From an uncultured Blautia sp. (GTDB taxonomy: Bacteria; Bacillota; Clostridia; Lachnospirales; Lachnospiraceae), in contig NZ_CALFLA010000010.1 of the NCBI RefSeq assembly GCF_937880195.1, positions 1 through 30,003 on the forward strand: a stretch of 30,003 nucleotides of DNA, given 5' to 3'. Shown here one piece after another: positions 22,475-30,003 of this stretch. The notes beneath the pieces are model-generated. The model was not told where the DNA came from. It worked only from the letters and a program-made list of their open reading frames with translations, and did not search any database. The translations under genes were made by a program, and so were the position numbers. Position 1 is the stretch's first letter; each line of letters opens with the position of its first letter.

Positions 22475-23314
22475 ATGATGATCATTACAGATTCCGCTTC
22501 TGATATTACGGCAAAAGAAGCGGAGGAGATGGGTATCCGCATTGTCTGGCTGAAAACCAGATTTTCTGACGGAGATTTTCCAATGGAAACAGAAGAAGAT
22601 TTTGACCGCTTCTTTGTAAAGCTGGCAGAGGAAAAAGAGCTTCCTGTTACCAGCCAGCCATCGCCGGAGGAATACCTGAAATATTTTGAAGAGGCTAAGG
22701 AGAAGGATGAAGAGGTTCTTGTTATTACCCTGTCCAGCGGTTTAAGCGGAACTATCAATGCGGCTAACGTGGCAAAGCAGACCAGCGAATATGATAAGAT
22801 CACAGTGATCGACTCAGAACAGGCCATTATCACCCAGCGTTTTCTTGTTCAGAAAGCAGTAGAAATGAGAGACAGCGGAAAAAGCATTGCTGAAATTGAA
22901 AATGTCATAAACGATCTGAAAAAGCGGGTGACAGTATGCGGAATGCTTGACACACTTACCTATCTCAAAAAGGGCGGAAGAATCCCTGCTGCTCTTGCTG
23001 TTGTAGGCAATCTTCTTCATATCAAACCTGTGATCGAGCTTAGGGACAAGACCCTTACCATGCTTGGAAAAGCAAGAGGAAGAAACGGAGGAATGAAATA
23101 CCTGTGGGATGAATTTGAATCCTATGAAGTGGATCTTTCTGAACCGGTTTACTTTGGATATACCTCAGATAAAGCCCTCAGCGAAAAATTCATGGAAGAT
23201 ACTGTAAAGAAATACGGAATACAAAAATACTGTCTGTATCCTGTAGGCGGAATCATCGGAACCCATGTGGGCCCCTCCTGCGTAGCCATCAGCTTTGTAA
23301 AAAAGGCAGAATAA
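22475..23314 (+). CDS. DegV-family fatty-acid-binding protein
   Basis: DegV proteins bind long-chain fatty acids; FakB-type members hand them to the kinase FakA for phosphorylation and phospholipid synthesis. The 279-residue product begins MMIITDSASDITAKEAEEMG. It has TSQPSP (59-64) and SSGLSGT (87-93), the residues that hold the carboxylate, and the conserved R/G-rich C-terminal stretch AVVGNLLHIKPVIELRDKTL. The AGGAGGT site is at 22460-22466. No fakA is in the window, so the FakB role is inferred from the family. Confidence 0.93.
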   Translation: MMIITDSASDITAKEAEEMGIRIVWLKTRFSDGDFPMETEEDFDRFFVKLAEEKELPVTSQPSPEEYLKYFEEAKEKDEEVLVITLSSGLSGTINAANVAKQTSEYDKITVIDSEQAIITQRFLVQKAVEMRDSGKSIAEIENVINDLKKRVTVCGMLDTLTYLKKGGRIPAALAVVGNLLHIKPVIELRDKTLTMLGKARGRNGGMKYLWDEFESYEVDLSEPVYFGYTSDKALSEKFMEDTVKKYGIQKYCLYPVGGIIGTHVGPSCVAISFVKKAE

Positions 23315-23425
23315 AGAAGAAAAAATGAAATATGCCTTCTCTGTTTGATACGACAAACAAAAAAGAAAACAGGAAGCAGAGACACTATTTGGTAAATATG
23401 TATAGATATGGATGTGGATTTATGA

Positions 23426-23485
23426 CGATTTTTGCAGGATTTTTCATTCTAATGAAAAAAGAGGTTGAATAATCCTGTAAAATCG
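23426..23485 (+). promoter_or_regulatory. Nested palindromes overlapping the opp promoter
   Basis: An outer inverted repeat, CGATTTTTGCAGGATT (23426-23441) with AATCCTGTAAAATCG (23471-23485), has arms matching over 14 of 15-16 positions. Inside it, TTTTTCATT (23440-23448) and AATGAAAAA (23451-23459) form a perfect 9-bp palindrome around CT. The right outer arm occupies the spacer between the -35 and -10 boxes of the opp promoter, as an operator would. It could instead be the terminator of the DegV gene. Confidence 0.6.
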
Positions 23486-23493
23486 GATATAAT
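23465..23493 (+). promoter_or_regulatory. Promoter of the opp operon
   Basis: TTGAAT (23465-23470), exactly 17 bases, TATAAT (23488-23493). It gives a leader of about 200 bases before oppB. Confidence 0.8.
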
Positions 23494-23699
23494 GTGTAAA
23501 TGCAATAAAGGGCAGGAAGGAACCTGAAGAAGTTCTATTTTTTTTACTTTAAATGTCCGCTGTTCAGAGACAGTTGTTTACTCTAAAGTGATAAAAAGAC
23601 GAAATGAACATGCTATTTAATATACAGTTCCGAAAATTAGAAAAACAATAAAGACCCTTAAATATTGTCAGAAAAAAAGAAAAAAAGGAGTGTATTTAC

Positions 23700-24611
23700 G
23701 TGGGAAAATACGTTACAAAGCGAGTTCTTCTCGCTATTGTCACCGTTTTTATTGTATGCGGCATTACATTTTTTGCCATGAACGCCATTCCGGGCGGACC
23801 CTTTGACGGTGAGAAAGCACTTTCTCCGGAAGTAAGAGAAGCCCTGGAGAAGAGATTTAATCTGGATAAACCGGTTTCTGAGCAGTTTGTTCTTTATATG
23901 AAGAATCTTGCTCACGGAGATTTCGGTGTTTCTGCAAAAACAGGCCGTGATATCAAGACTACTATTTTTGAGTCCTTTAAGATCTCTGCCAAACTTGGCG
24001 GTATGGCCATCCTGACAGCGCTGGTTCTGGGACTGATCTTCGGAAGTCTTGCAGCTCTTACAAGAAACCATCTGCCTGACCGACTGATCATTTTCTTTTC
24101 AACCTTGTTTACGTCGCTTCCCAGTTTCGTGTTTGCGTCGCTGCTGCTATTGGTGTTCTGCGTTACTCTGAAATGGGTTCCGGTATGGAGTCCAAATAAC
24201 CAGAATTATCTGCTTCCGGTAATTGCGCTGGCAGCATATCCGATGGCATATATTACCCGTCTGACAAAGAGCAGTATGCTGGACGTTCTGGGACAGGATT
24301 ATGTGCGTACAGCAAGAGCAAAGGGTGTTTCCCAGATTAAGACGATCTTTAAACATACATTAAGAAATGCTCTTATTCCAGTTGTTACCTATGTAGGACC
24401 AATGACAGCATCCATTCTTACAGGAAGCCTTGTTGTAGAAAGAATCTTTACCATCGGCGGCCTGGGTGCAAAATTCGTTGACGCCATTACAAACAGAGAT
24501 TATCCTCTGATCATGGGAACAACAATTTTCCTGGCGGTTCTTATGGTAACTATGAACCTGATCACAGACATTGTATACAAAGTGATCGACCCAAGAATTA
24601 AACTGGATTAA
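23700..24611 (+). CDS. oppB: Oligopeptide ABC transporter permease OppB (GTG start)
   Basis: First membrane subunit of the peptide importer. The 303-residue product has an N-terminal helix (KRVLLAIVTVFIVCGITFFA), the family motif FAMNAIPGGPF, about six membrane segments and the EAA loop DYVRTARAKGVSQIKTIFKH that couples to the ATPases. It starts at GTG 23700 after AAAAAGGAGTG. It is the first gene of oppBCDFA. Peptide versus other substrate specificity is inferred from the operon. Confidence 0.93.
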   Translation: MGKYVTKRVLLAIVTVFIVCGITFFAMNAIPGGPFDGEKALSPEVREALEKRFNLDKPVSEQFVLYMKNLAHGDFGVSAKTGRDIKTTIFESFKISAKLGGMAILTALVLGLIFGSLAALTRNHLPDRLIIFFSTLFTSLPSFVFASLLLLVFCVTLKWVPVWSPNNQNYLLPVIALAAYPMAYITRLTKSSMLDVLGQDYVRTARAKGVSQIKTIFKHTLRNALIPVVTYVGPMTASILTGSLVVERIFTIGGLGAKFVDAITNRDYPLIMGTTIFLAVLMVTMNLITDIVYKVIDPRIKLD

Positions 24612-24623
24612 GGAGGTAACTAC

Positions 24624-25709
24624 GTGGATAACACCAGCAAGAATCTGGACGAGATGCCGAAGAAGTCGCCATTGAGCTTCCAGATTGATTTGAAAAAATT
24701 TGAAAAAGCAACTGATGAAGAGAAGAAGCAGCAGGAGGTTATGAGTGAGTCCACCTCTTTTCTGAAAGACGGACTGCGCAAACTGAGAAGAAATCCTCTG
24801 GCTATGGGAAGTATTGTAGTTCTGCTTTTGATTATTGTAATGATCATTGCAGTGCCGCATGTAGTACCTTATTCTTATTCTCAGATCATTACTGTGAATG
24901 GAAGAAGAGACAAAACAGCTTCCAACATGGCTCCTTTTGAGTATTCTGATCTGGAGCAGAAATACATAGAAGAAGGCGGTAAGGTATTCCCTCATATTAT
25001 GGGAACAGATGAGATGGGACGTGATTACTTTGTCCGTGTTGTTTACGGAACAAGAGTATCTTTGGCAGTAGGTCTTTTTGCCAGCATCATTGTCCTGATC
25101 ATCGGAGTTTTGTACGGAAGTATTTCCGGTTATTTCGGAGGTAAGGTAGACCTTATCATGATGCGTATTGTGGACATCATTTATTCTCTTCCCGATATGC
25201 TGATGGTAATCCTGCTTTCCGTTGTACTTCGTGAGACGCTGAAGGTAGACGCTATCCCCTTCCTGCAGAAGCTGGGACCAAATATGATTTCTCTGTTTAT
25301 CGTATTCGGACTTCTTTACTGGACAGGTATGGCTCGTATGGTCCGCGGACAGATCTTGACTATTAAGCAGAATGAATATGTGCTGGCTGCAAAGATCAGC
25401 GGCGCAAAATCAGGACGTATCATTCGCAGACATATCCTTCCTAACTGTATCAGCGTTATCATTGTAGCCGGAGCTCTTCAGATTCCGTCTGCAATCTTTA
25501 CAGAGAGCTTCTTAAGTTTCATCGGTCTTGGCGTACAGGCGCCAATGCCTTCTCTTGGTTCTCTGGCAAATGCAGGACGTGCAGGATTGACTGCTTATCC
25601 TTATAAGCTGATCTTCCCTGCAATTATGATCTGTCTGATCACACTTGCATTTAACTTACTGGGCGACGGCCTCCGTGATGCCTTTGACCCGAAACTGAGG
25701 AGGGAATAA
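24624..25709 (+). CDS. oppC: Oligopeptide ABC transporter permease OppC (GTG start)
   Basis: Second membrane subunit. The 361-residue product has a cytoplasmic N-terminus of about 65 residues, then LRRNPLAMGSIVVLLLIIVM. It has a long extracytoplasmic loop (about 90-125), HIMGTDEMGRDYFVRVVYGT, and the EAA loop EYVLAAKISGAKSGRIIRRH. It starts at GTG 24624 after AAGGAGGT, 12 bases past the oppB stop. The size is slightly larger than E. coli OppC because of the N-terminus and loop. Confidence 0.93.
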   Translation: MDNTSKNLDEMPKKSPLSFQIDLKKFEKATDEEKKQQEVMSESTSFLKDGLRKLRRNPLAMGSIVVLLLIIVMIIAVPHVVPYSYSQIITVNGRRDKTASNMAPFEYSDLEQKYIEEGGKVFPHIMGTDEMGRDYFVRVVYGTRVSLAVGLFASIIVLIIGVLYGSISGYFGGKVDLIMMRIVDIIYSLPDMLMVILLSVVLRETLKVDAIPFLQKLGPNMISLFIVFGLLYWTGMARMVRGQILTIKQNEYVLAAKISGAKSGRIIRRHILPNCISVIIVAGALQIPSAIFTESFLSFIGLGVQAPMPSLGSLANAGRAGLTAYPYKLIFPAIMICLITLAFNLLGDGLRDAFDPKLRRE

Positions 25710-25710
25710 G

Positions 25711-26718
25711 ATGAGCGAAAATATACTTTCAGTTGTTGACTTAAATACCTCTTTCCGTACAGACAGGGGAGAGGTTATGGCGGTAAACGGCGTTTCCTTC
25801 AATCTGGACCGAGGCAAGATCCTTGGTATTGTTGGAGAGTCCGGTTCCGGTAAAAGTGTTACGGCATATTCCATTATGCAGATCCTTGAAAAGAACGGAA
25901 GCATCAAAAAAGGTCAGGTTCTTTATAAAGGAGAAGATATTACCCAATTTACAGAAAAAAAGATGCGGGAATTCCGTGGAAAATGCTGTTCTATTATTTT
26001 CCAGGATCCTATGACCAGTCTGAATCCGGTGTTTACTATCGGAAATCAGTTAAAAGAGGCTATTGAACTTCATACAGAGCGAAAGGGCAAAGAAGCCATG
26101 GACCGCGCTGTGGAGATGTTGACCCTTGTAGGTGTTAATGAGCCGGAAAAACGAGTGAAACAGTATCCTTACGAGCTGTCAGGCGGTATGCGTCAGCGTG
26201 TTATGATTGCAATGGCTCTTGCATGCGAGCCGGATATTCTGATTGCAGATGAGCCTACAACAGCTCTTGACGTTACCATTCAGGCACAGATTCTTGAGCT
26301 GATGCAGAGCCTTCAGAAGAAACTGGGAATGGCCATTATCATGGTAACACATGACCTTGGAGTTATCGCAGATATGTGCGATGAAATTATTGTAATGTAC
26401 GGTGGTCGTGTCTGCGAGAGAGGTACAGCAGAAGACATCTTCTATCGCCCGGCTCATGAATATACAAAAGGACTTCTGCAGTCTATTCCAAGTGTAGACC
26501 GTATGGGCGAGAAGCTGATTCCGATTCCGGGAACACCGATCAACCTTCTGAACATGCCTAAGGGGTGTGCATTCTGCCCACGGTGCGAAAATGCCATGAA
26601 AATCTGTATCGAGGAGATTCCGCCGGAAATGCAGATGCCTGACGGACATTTTGCTTCCTGCTGGATGAATGTAAAGAAGCAGATGGAGGCACAGCAGGAG
26701 GGAAAGAGCAATGAGTGA
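25711..26718 (+). CDS. oppD: Oligopeptide ABC transporter ATPase OppD
   Basis: One of two ATP-binding subunits. The 335-residue product has Walker A GESGSGKS (42-49), Q-loop [10 protein letters not shown], signature LSGGMRQR, and Walker [13 protein letters not shown]. The C-terminal oligo_HPY extension has cysteines ([15 protein letters not shown]) that in related DppD proteins bind an Fe-S cluster. It starts one base after the oppC stop and overlaps oppF by 8 bases. Confidence 0.94.
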   Translation: MSENILSVVDLNTSFRTDRGEVMAVNGVSFNLDRGKILGIVGESGSGKSVTAYSIMQILEKNGSIKKGQVLYKGEDITQFTEKKMREFRGKCCSIIFQDPMTSLNPVFTIGNQLKEAIELHTERKGKEAMDRAVEMLTLVGVNEPEKRVKQYPYELSGGMRQRVMIAMALACEPDILIADEPTTALDVTIQAQILELMQSLQKKLGMAIIMVTHDLGVIADMCDEIIVMYGGRVCERGTAEDIFYRPAHEYTKGLLQSIPSVDRMGEKLIPIPGTPINLLNMPKGCAFCPRCENAMKICIEEIPPEMQMPDGHFASCWMNVKKQMEAQQEGKSNE

Positions 26719-27688
26719 AATGAAGAAAAAAAGTGAATATCTGGTTGAGGTTAATAACCTGAAACAGTATTTTCCTATAAAAACCGGTTTTATGAAAACA
26801 ACTCCTCTGAAGGCAGTAGATGGTGTTTCTTTCAATATTAAACCGGGCGAGACACTGGGACTGGTTGGAGAATCTGGATGCGGTAAAACAACAGTTGGCC
26901 GTTCTCTTTTAAGACTGTACACTCCTACTTCTGGAGACGTATTCTTTGACGGTCAGAGAGTTGACAAAAACAGCATCGGCCATATGCGTAAAGAAATGCA
27001 GATGGTATTCCAGGATCCTTATTCTTCTCTGAATCCTAGAATGACAGTAGAGGATATTATCGGAGAGCCTCTGGACGTACATAAGCTGTACTCTGGAAAA
27101 GGTGAGCGCCGTGACCGCATCCTGGAGCTGATGGAGCTGGTAGGACTGAATGCAGAGCATGCTACCCGATATGCTCATGAGTTCAGCGGCGGTCAGCGTC
27201 AGCGTATCGGCATTGCCAGAGCCCTGGCAACAAAACCTAGGTTTATCGTATGTGACGAGGCAGTTAGTGCTCTGGACGTTTCAATTCAGGCACAGGTTAT
27301 TAATATGTTTGAAGAACTTCAGGAGAAGCTGGGAGTGGCTTATCTCTTTATTGCCCATGATCTTTTGGTTGTTCACCATATTTCAGACCGTATTGCAGTT
27401 ATGTACCTTGGACGTATTGTAGAGATTGCAGATGCAGATGATTTAAATGCGTCTCCGATCCATCCATATACACAGTCTCTTTTAAGTGCGGTTCCATACC
27501 CGGATCCGAAAATGGCAAAAGAACGCCAGCGTATTATTCTTGAGGGAGATGTGCCAAGTCCTCTGAACATGCCTACCGGCTGTGCTTTCCGTACACGCTG
27601 CAAGTATGCTACAGAGAGATGCGCGAAAGAATGTCCGACACTGACAGACAGAGGCAACGGACATATGGTAGCATGCTTTAATAAATAA
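26711..27688 (+). CDS. oppF: Oligopeptide ABC transporter ATPase OppF
   Basis: Second ATP-binding subunit. The 325-residue product has Walker [11 protein letters not shown]-loop [11 protein letters not shown], signature FSGGQRQR, and Walker [13 protein letters not shown]. In the Walker B region Ala replaces the usual Pro after Glu, a common OppF variant. The C-terminal [15 protein letters not shown] matches the oligo_HPY extension. The start lies inside the end of oppD, so translation is coupled. Confidence 0.94.
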   Translation: MSEMKKKSEYLVEVNNLKQYFPIKTGFMKTTPLKAVDGVSFNIKPGETLGLVGESGCGKTTVGRSLLRLYTPTSGDVFFDGQRVDKNSIGHMRKEMQMVFQDPYSSLNPRMTVEDIIGEPLDVHKLYSGKGERRDRILELMELVGLNAEHATRYAHEFSGGQRQRIGIARALATKPRFIVCDEAVSALDVSIQAQVINMFEELQEKLGVAYLFIAHDLLVVHHISDRIAVMYLGRIVEIADADDLNASPIHPYTQSLLSAVPYPDPKMAKERQRIILEGDVPSPLNMPTGCAFRTRCKYATERCAKECPTLTDRGNGHMVACFNK

Positions 27689-27695
27689 GCAGTCA

Positions 27696-27727
27696 GATCA
27701 CCAGATATGGCATAAAGCCATATGATC
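27696..27727 (+). repeat. Hairpin between oppF and oppA
   Basis: ATATGGC (27705-27711) pairs with GCCATAT (27717-27723) around ATAAA, with flanking GATC/GATC pairing past a 5-base bulge. No T-run follows. It could stabilise or cut the mRNA so that oppA is made in excess over the permeases, as in other binding-protein operons; this is inferred. Confidence 0.65.
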
Positions 27728-27816
27728 AGGAATACAATTACCGTGCAGTATCTGTGGGGTGTTTGTATAAAAGACAGTGAAAACTGTTAAAAAAATCCAG
27801 ACAGGAGGAATTTTTT

Positions 27817-29526
27817 ATGAAGAAGAAACTTGCAGCAATGGCTCTTGCAACAGCCATGGCAGTGACCACCGTAGGGGGAGCAACTGTATTCGCTTCTGAG
27901 GAGCATGGTCCGTCCAGCGAAGCAGCTCCGGCATGGGAGGCTTATAACGCGCGTATTGCTGAGATCAGAACAGAGACAGATCTGGTTAAGCGTGAAGCTC
28001 TGATGCATGAGGCAGAGGACGAGCTGATGAACACATGGGCAGTAGTTCCGCTGTACTACTACAACGATGTGTACATGCAGAAAACAGATGTAGAGAATAT
28101 TTACTGCAACCTGTTCGGCTTTAAGTATTTCGGATATGCAAAAACTCCGGACAACAGCTTAAGCCTCCAGGTGGCTTCTGAGCCAAACAAACTTGACCCG
28201 GCTCTGAACTCTAGTGTAGACGGCGCATGCCTTGCAATCCTTGCTTTCTCTGGACTGTATTCCTATGATGCAGAGGGACAGCTAGTTCCTGAGCTTGCAG
28301 AAAGCTATGAAATGAGTGAAGACGGAAAGACTTATACCTTTACTTTAAGAGATGGTTTAAAATGGTCTGACGGTGAAGAGCTGAATGCAGAAGACGTAGC
28401 ATACAGCTGGAATCGTCTTGCAAATCCGGAAACAGGTGCTGACTATGCATATCTTGCAAGTGCTATTGCAACTAAAGAGGATGGAACTCTTGATATAGAA
28501 GCTTCCGAGGATGGCAAAACATTTACAGTTAACCTGAACGCTCCTTGTGCATACTTCCTTGACCTGTGTGCATTCCCGGCATTCTATCCAGTACCGCAGC
28601 AGAACGTAGAGTCTGCAGAAGGCGCTGCAGAGAATCCTGGCGCATGGTGCGTAGAGTCCGGTTTCGTTACTTCCGGTCCGATGACATGTACAGAGTGGAA
28701 ACACAATGAGTCCATGACTTATGAGAAAAACCCGAACTACTTCAGAGCAGACGAAGTATCTCTGGAAAAAGTTCAGTTCATGTTAAGCTCTGACGATACA
28801 GCAATCTGGAACGCATTTGAGGATGGCTCCCTTCAGTTCATCGATACAATCGCAACAGATATGATGGAAACAGCAAAAACAAAAGAAGAGTATCACAATG
28901 TTCCTACACTGGGAACCTACTATGCAGGATTCAACGTAAACAGCGAGCTGTTTGCAGGCAAAACTGTACAGCAGGCTGCTGATATGAGAAAAGCTATGAC
29001 ACTTCTCATTGACCGTCAGTACATCGTTGACACAATCGCACAGGCTGATCAGGAAATCGCAAACACATTCATTCCTACAGGAATGGCTGACGGCAACGGC
29101 GGCGAGTTCCGTGTAAACGATGATGCTTACACATATCCGATGGAAGATGTAGTTGGATACTTTGATCCAAGCCCAGAGGCTTATGAGGCAAACCTGGAAG
29201 AAGCTAGAAAACTTCTTGAAGGCGCTGGATATCAGTTCGACGAAAGCGGAATGCTTTCTGCAGATACTCCGATCAACATGACTTACCTGACAAACGATTC
29301 CGAAGGAAATGTTAAGATCGGCGAGTCCATCCAGCAGGATTTTGCAGCAATCGGTATCAACGTAACTGTTGAGACTCGCGAGTGGTCTGTATTCCTTGAC
29401 GAGAGAAAACAGGGTAAATTCGACTTCTGCCGTGAGGGATGGCTTGCAGACTACAACGACCCGATCAACATGCTTGAGATGTGGGAGACAGAGTCTGGAA
29501 ACAACGACATGCAGTTCGGTAGATAA
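27817..29526 (+). CDS. oppA: Oligopeptide-binding protein OppA, apparently circularly permuted
   Basis: Extracellular binding protein of the opp system, 569 residues, with an AGGAGG site before the ATG. Signal peptide 1-26 ends VFA-S, a signal peptidase I type with no lipobox Cys. Residues about 38-108 (KREALMHEAEDELMNTWAVV, then PLYYYNDVYMQKTDVENIY, FGFKYF) correspond to the extreme C-terminus of OppA/DppA proteins. In E. coli OppA the matching stretch is near the end (...LYTKAEQQLDKDSAIVPVYY). The canonical mature start SLSLQVASEPNKLDPALNSS appears only at about 114. The protein stops at GWLADYNDPINMLEMW...NNDMQFGR, just where the C-terminal segment should begin. Order is thus signal, C-end, N-start to middle. 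A strong terminator follows. Confidence 0.9.
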   Translation: MKKKLAAMALATAMAVTTVGGATVFASEEHGPSSEAAPAWEAYNARIAEIRTETDLVKREALMHEAEDELMNTWAVVPLYYYNDVYMQKTDVENIYCNLFGFKYFGYAKTPDNSLSLQVASEPNKLDPALNSSVDGACLAILAFSGLYSYDAEGQLVPELAESYEMSEDGKTYTFTLRDGLKWSDGEELNAEDVAYSWNRLANPETGADYAYLASAIATKEDGTLDIEASEDGKTFTVNLNAPCAYFLDLCAFPAFYPVPQQNVESAEGAAENPGAWCVESGFVTSGPMTCTEWKHNESMTYEKNPNYFRADEVSLEKVQFMLSSDDTAIWNAFEDGSLQFIDTIATDMMETAKTKEEYHNVPTLGTYYAGFNVNSELFAGKTVQQAADMRKAMTLLIDRQYIVDTIAQADQEIANTFIPTGMADGNGGEFRVNDDAYTYPMEDVVGYFDPSPEAYEANLEEARKLLEGAGYQFDESGMLSADTPINMTYLTNDSEGNVKIGESIQQDFAAIGINVTVETREWSVFLDERKQGKFDFCREGWLADYNDPINMLEMWETESGNNDMQFGR

Positions 29527-29545
29527 TTCTGTCTGACAATTATAA

Positions 29546-29590
29546 AACACTGTCTTTTCCGGTAAAGAACCGGAAAGGGCAGTGTTTTTT
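29546..29590 (+). terminator. Intrinsic terminator of the opp operon
   Basis: A 17-bp stem (29546-29562 with 29570-29586, one G-T pair), loop TAAAGAA, then a T-run. It is among the strongest in the window and shows the oppA 3' end is not a random truncation. Confidence 0.95.
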
Positions 29591-29604
29591 ATACGGCTTT
29601 AGCC

Positions 29605-29950
29605 TGTTCAAAACATCTACGCATCGTGTAGGTGTTTTGAACTATAATCCACCTGCTTTGCGGGTGGTGGCCATCGTTATACGCAAAAATCACCTTTCCG
29701 CGTTATAATAGAGGTGTCCAGCCACTATTAAGAAAGGAAAGGTGATTTTATGGCAAAGAAAACCAATGATTTATCACACACAAAATGGATGTGTAAATAT
29801 CACATTGTTTTCACTCCAAAGTATAGACGAAAAATAATTTATAATCAATACAAAGCTGATATTAGGGATATTATAAAACAGTTGTGCTCTTACAAAGGTG
29901 TGGAAATTATTGAAGGGCATCTTATGCCCGATCATATCCATATGTTAGTT
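29605..29950 (+). mobile_element. Left part of an IS200/IS605-type insertion sequence
   Basis: Starts in or near 29595-29607 with subterminal palindromes typical of this family, which has no terminal inverted repeats: a 14-bp hairpin (29607-29620 with 29628-29641, one G-T) and CCACCTG...CGGGTGG (29649-29667). They are followed by the tnpA leader and gene. TnpA of this family recognises such imperfect end hairpins as single-stranded DNA. The exact left boundary is not visible, and the right part is absent because sequence diverges after about 29950. Confidence 0.8.
29686..29749 (+). promoter_or_regulatory. tnpA promoter flanked by a 14-bp inverted repeat covering the ribosome binding site
   Basis: AAAATCACCTTTCC (29686-29699) and GGAAAGGTGATTTT (29736-29749) are a perfect inverted repeat. 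The right arm contains the tnpA Shine-Dalgarno (GGAAAGG) and ends at the base before the ATG. A TATAAT lies between the arms at 29704-29709 with no good -35. RNA begun at this -10 lacks the left arm and leaves the site free; read-through RNA from upstream has both arms and would mask it. Confidence 0.7.
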
Positions 29951-29983
29951 ATAGCACTCCAAAAAAATACTGCACACTCTTGA
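29750..29983 (+). pseudogene. tnpA: Truncated IS200/IS605 transposase TnpA (Y1 HUH)
   Basis: Begins MAKKTNDLSHTKWMCKYHIV, a standard IS200 TnpA start, and keeps the metal-binding HUH motif H62-I-H64 (MPDHIHML). After V67 the usual continuation (SIPPK...SxFMGYLKGKSALM) is replaced by IALQKNTAHS and a stop. The C-terminal half with the catalytic tyrosine is therefore missing, and the product should be inactive. The break at about 29950 looks like insertion of another element or a deletion junction rather than a single frameshift, because no other frame restores the family sequence in the remaining 50 bases. Confidence 0.85.
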
Positions 29984-30003
29984 CAACAGGACTATGATAG
30001 AGT

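Larger units (their letters stand above)
23315..23699 (+). other. Intergenic region between the DegV gene and oppB
   Basis: A 385-base gap with no credible gene. It contains the palindromes and promoter listed separately, then a transcribed leader of about 200 bases (from about 23500). In that leader GGAAC (23519-23523) can pair weakly with GTTC (23532-23535) before a T-run (23538-23545), a possible weak attenuator. The rest is A/T-rich, ending in AAAAAGGAGTG before the GTG start of oppB. No T-box or other riboswitch consensus was recognised. Confidence 0.6.

Noticed and set aside
23494..23699. T-box or other known riboswitch before oppB
   Set aside because: No T-box sequence (GGGUGGNACCGCG-like) or other recognised consensus is present; only a weak stem with a T-run.

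Overview
The window looks like a chromosomal segment of a low-to-mid GC Firmicute of class Clostridia, most likely family Lachnospiraceae. The grounds are the gene content, strong AGGAGG-type ribosome binding sites, the single-chain PurL, the MurT/GatD pair, a long L17 and a WYL-type regulator of the lachnospiral kind. No tRNA, rRNA or CRISPR array was seen. Gene identities come from recognising protein families by eye, not from searches.

Region 1 (1-3424) is the end of the spc ribosomal protein operon: rplO (5' end outside the window), secY, adk, map, infA. Region 2 (3425-7568) interrupts what is normally a continuous infA-rpmJ linkage. It holds a run of five perfect hairpins, a minus-strand MATE exporter, and hflK-hflC behind a leader that looks like a yybP-ykoY (Mn2+) riboswitch with an overlapping terminator. 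Region 3 (7590-11237) is the alpha operon, restarted from its own promoter: rpmJ (GTG start), a 296-nt structured gap, rpsM, rpsK, rpsD, rpoA (GTG start), a folded leader, rplQ and a strong terminator.

Region 4 (11238-16143) has murT-gatD (lipid II amidation), a rubredoxin, and a two-gene unit made of a WYL-like regulator that lacks its WYL core plus an orphan sugar-binding-type lipoprotein. Region 5 (16142-23314) carries xpt (minus strand), a 75-residue unknown protein, a CsoR-type metal repressor with a His-rich tail, an Mrp/NBP35 ATPase, the large purL and a DegV-family lipid-binding protein.

Region 6 (23426-29590) is an oligopeptide ABC transporter operon, oppB-oppC-oppD-oppF-oppA, with a palindrome-rich promoter. 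The binding protein OppA appears to be circularly permuted: the segment that normally ends OppA/DppA proteins sits directly after the signal peptide, and the protein stops where that segment should begin. Its signal peptide also lacks a lipobox cysteine. Region 7 (about 29595-30003) is the left part of an IS200/IS605-type element whose tnpA is cut off after about 67 codons by unrelated sequence.

The most unusual items are the permuted OppA, the putative manganese riboswitch in front of hflKC, the split ribosomal operon with its hairpin cluster, the WYL-less WYL protein, and an IS200 leader arranged so that only read-through RNA can mask the transposase ribosome binding site.
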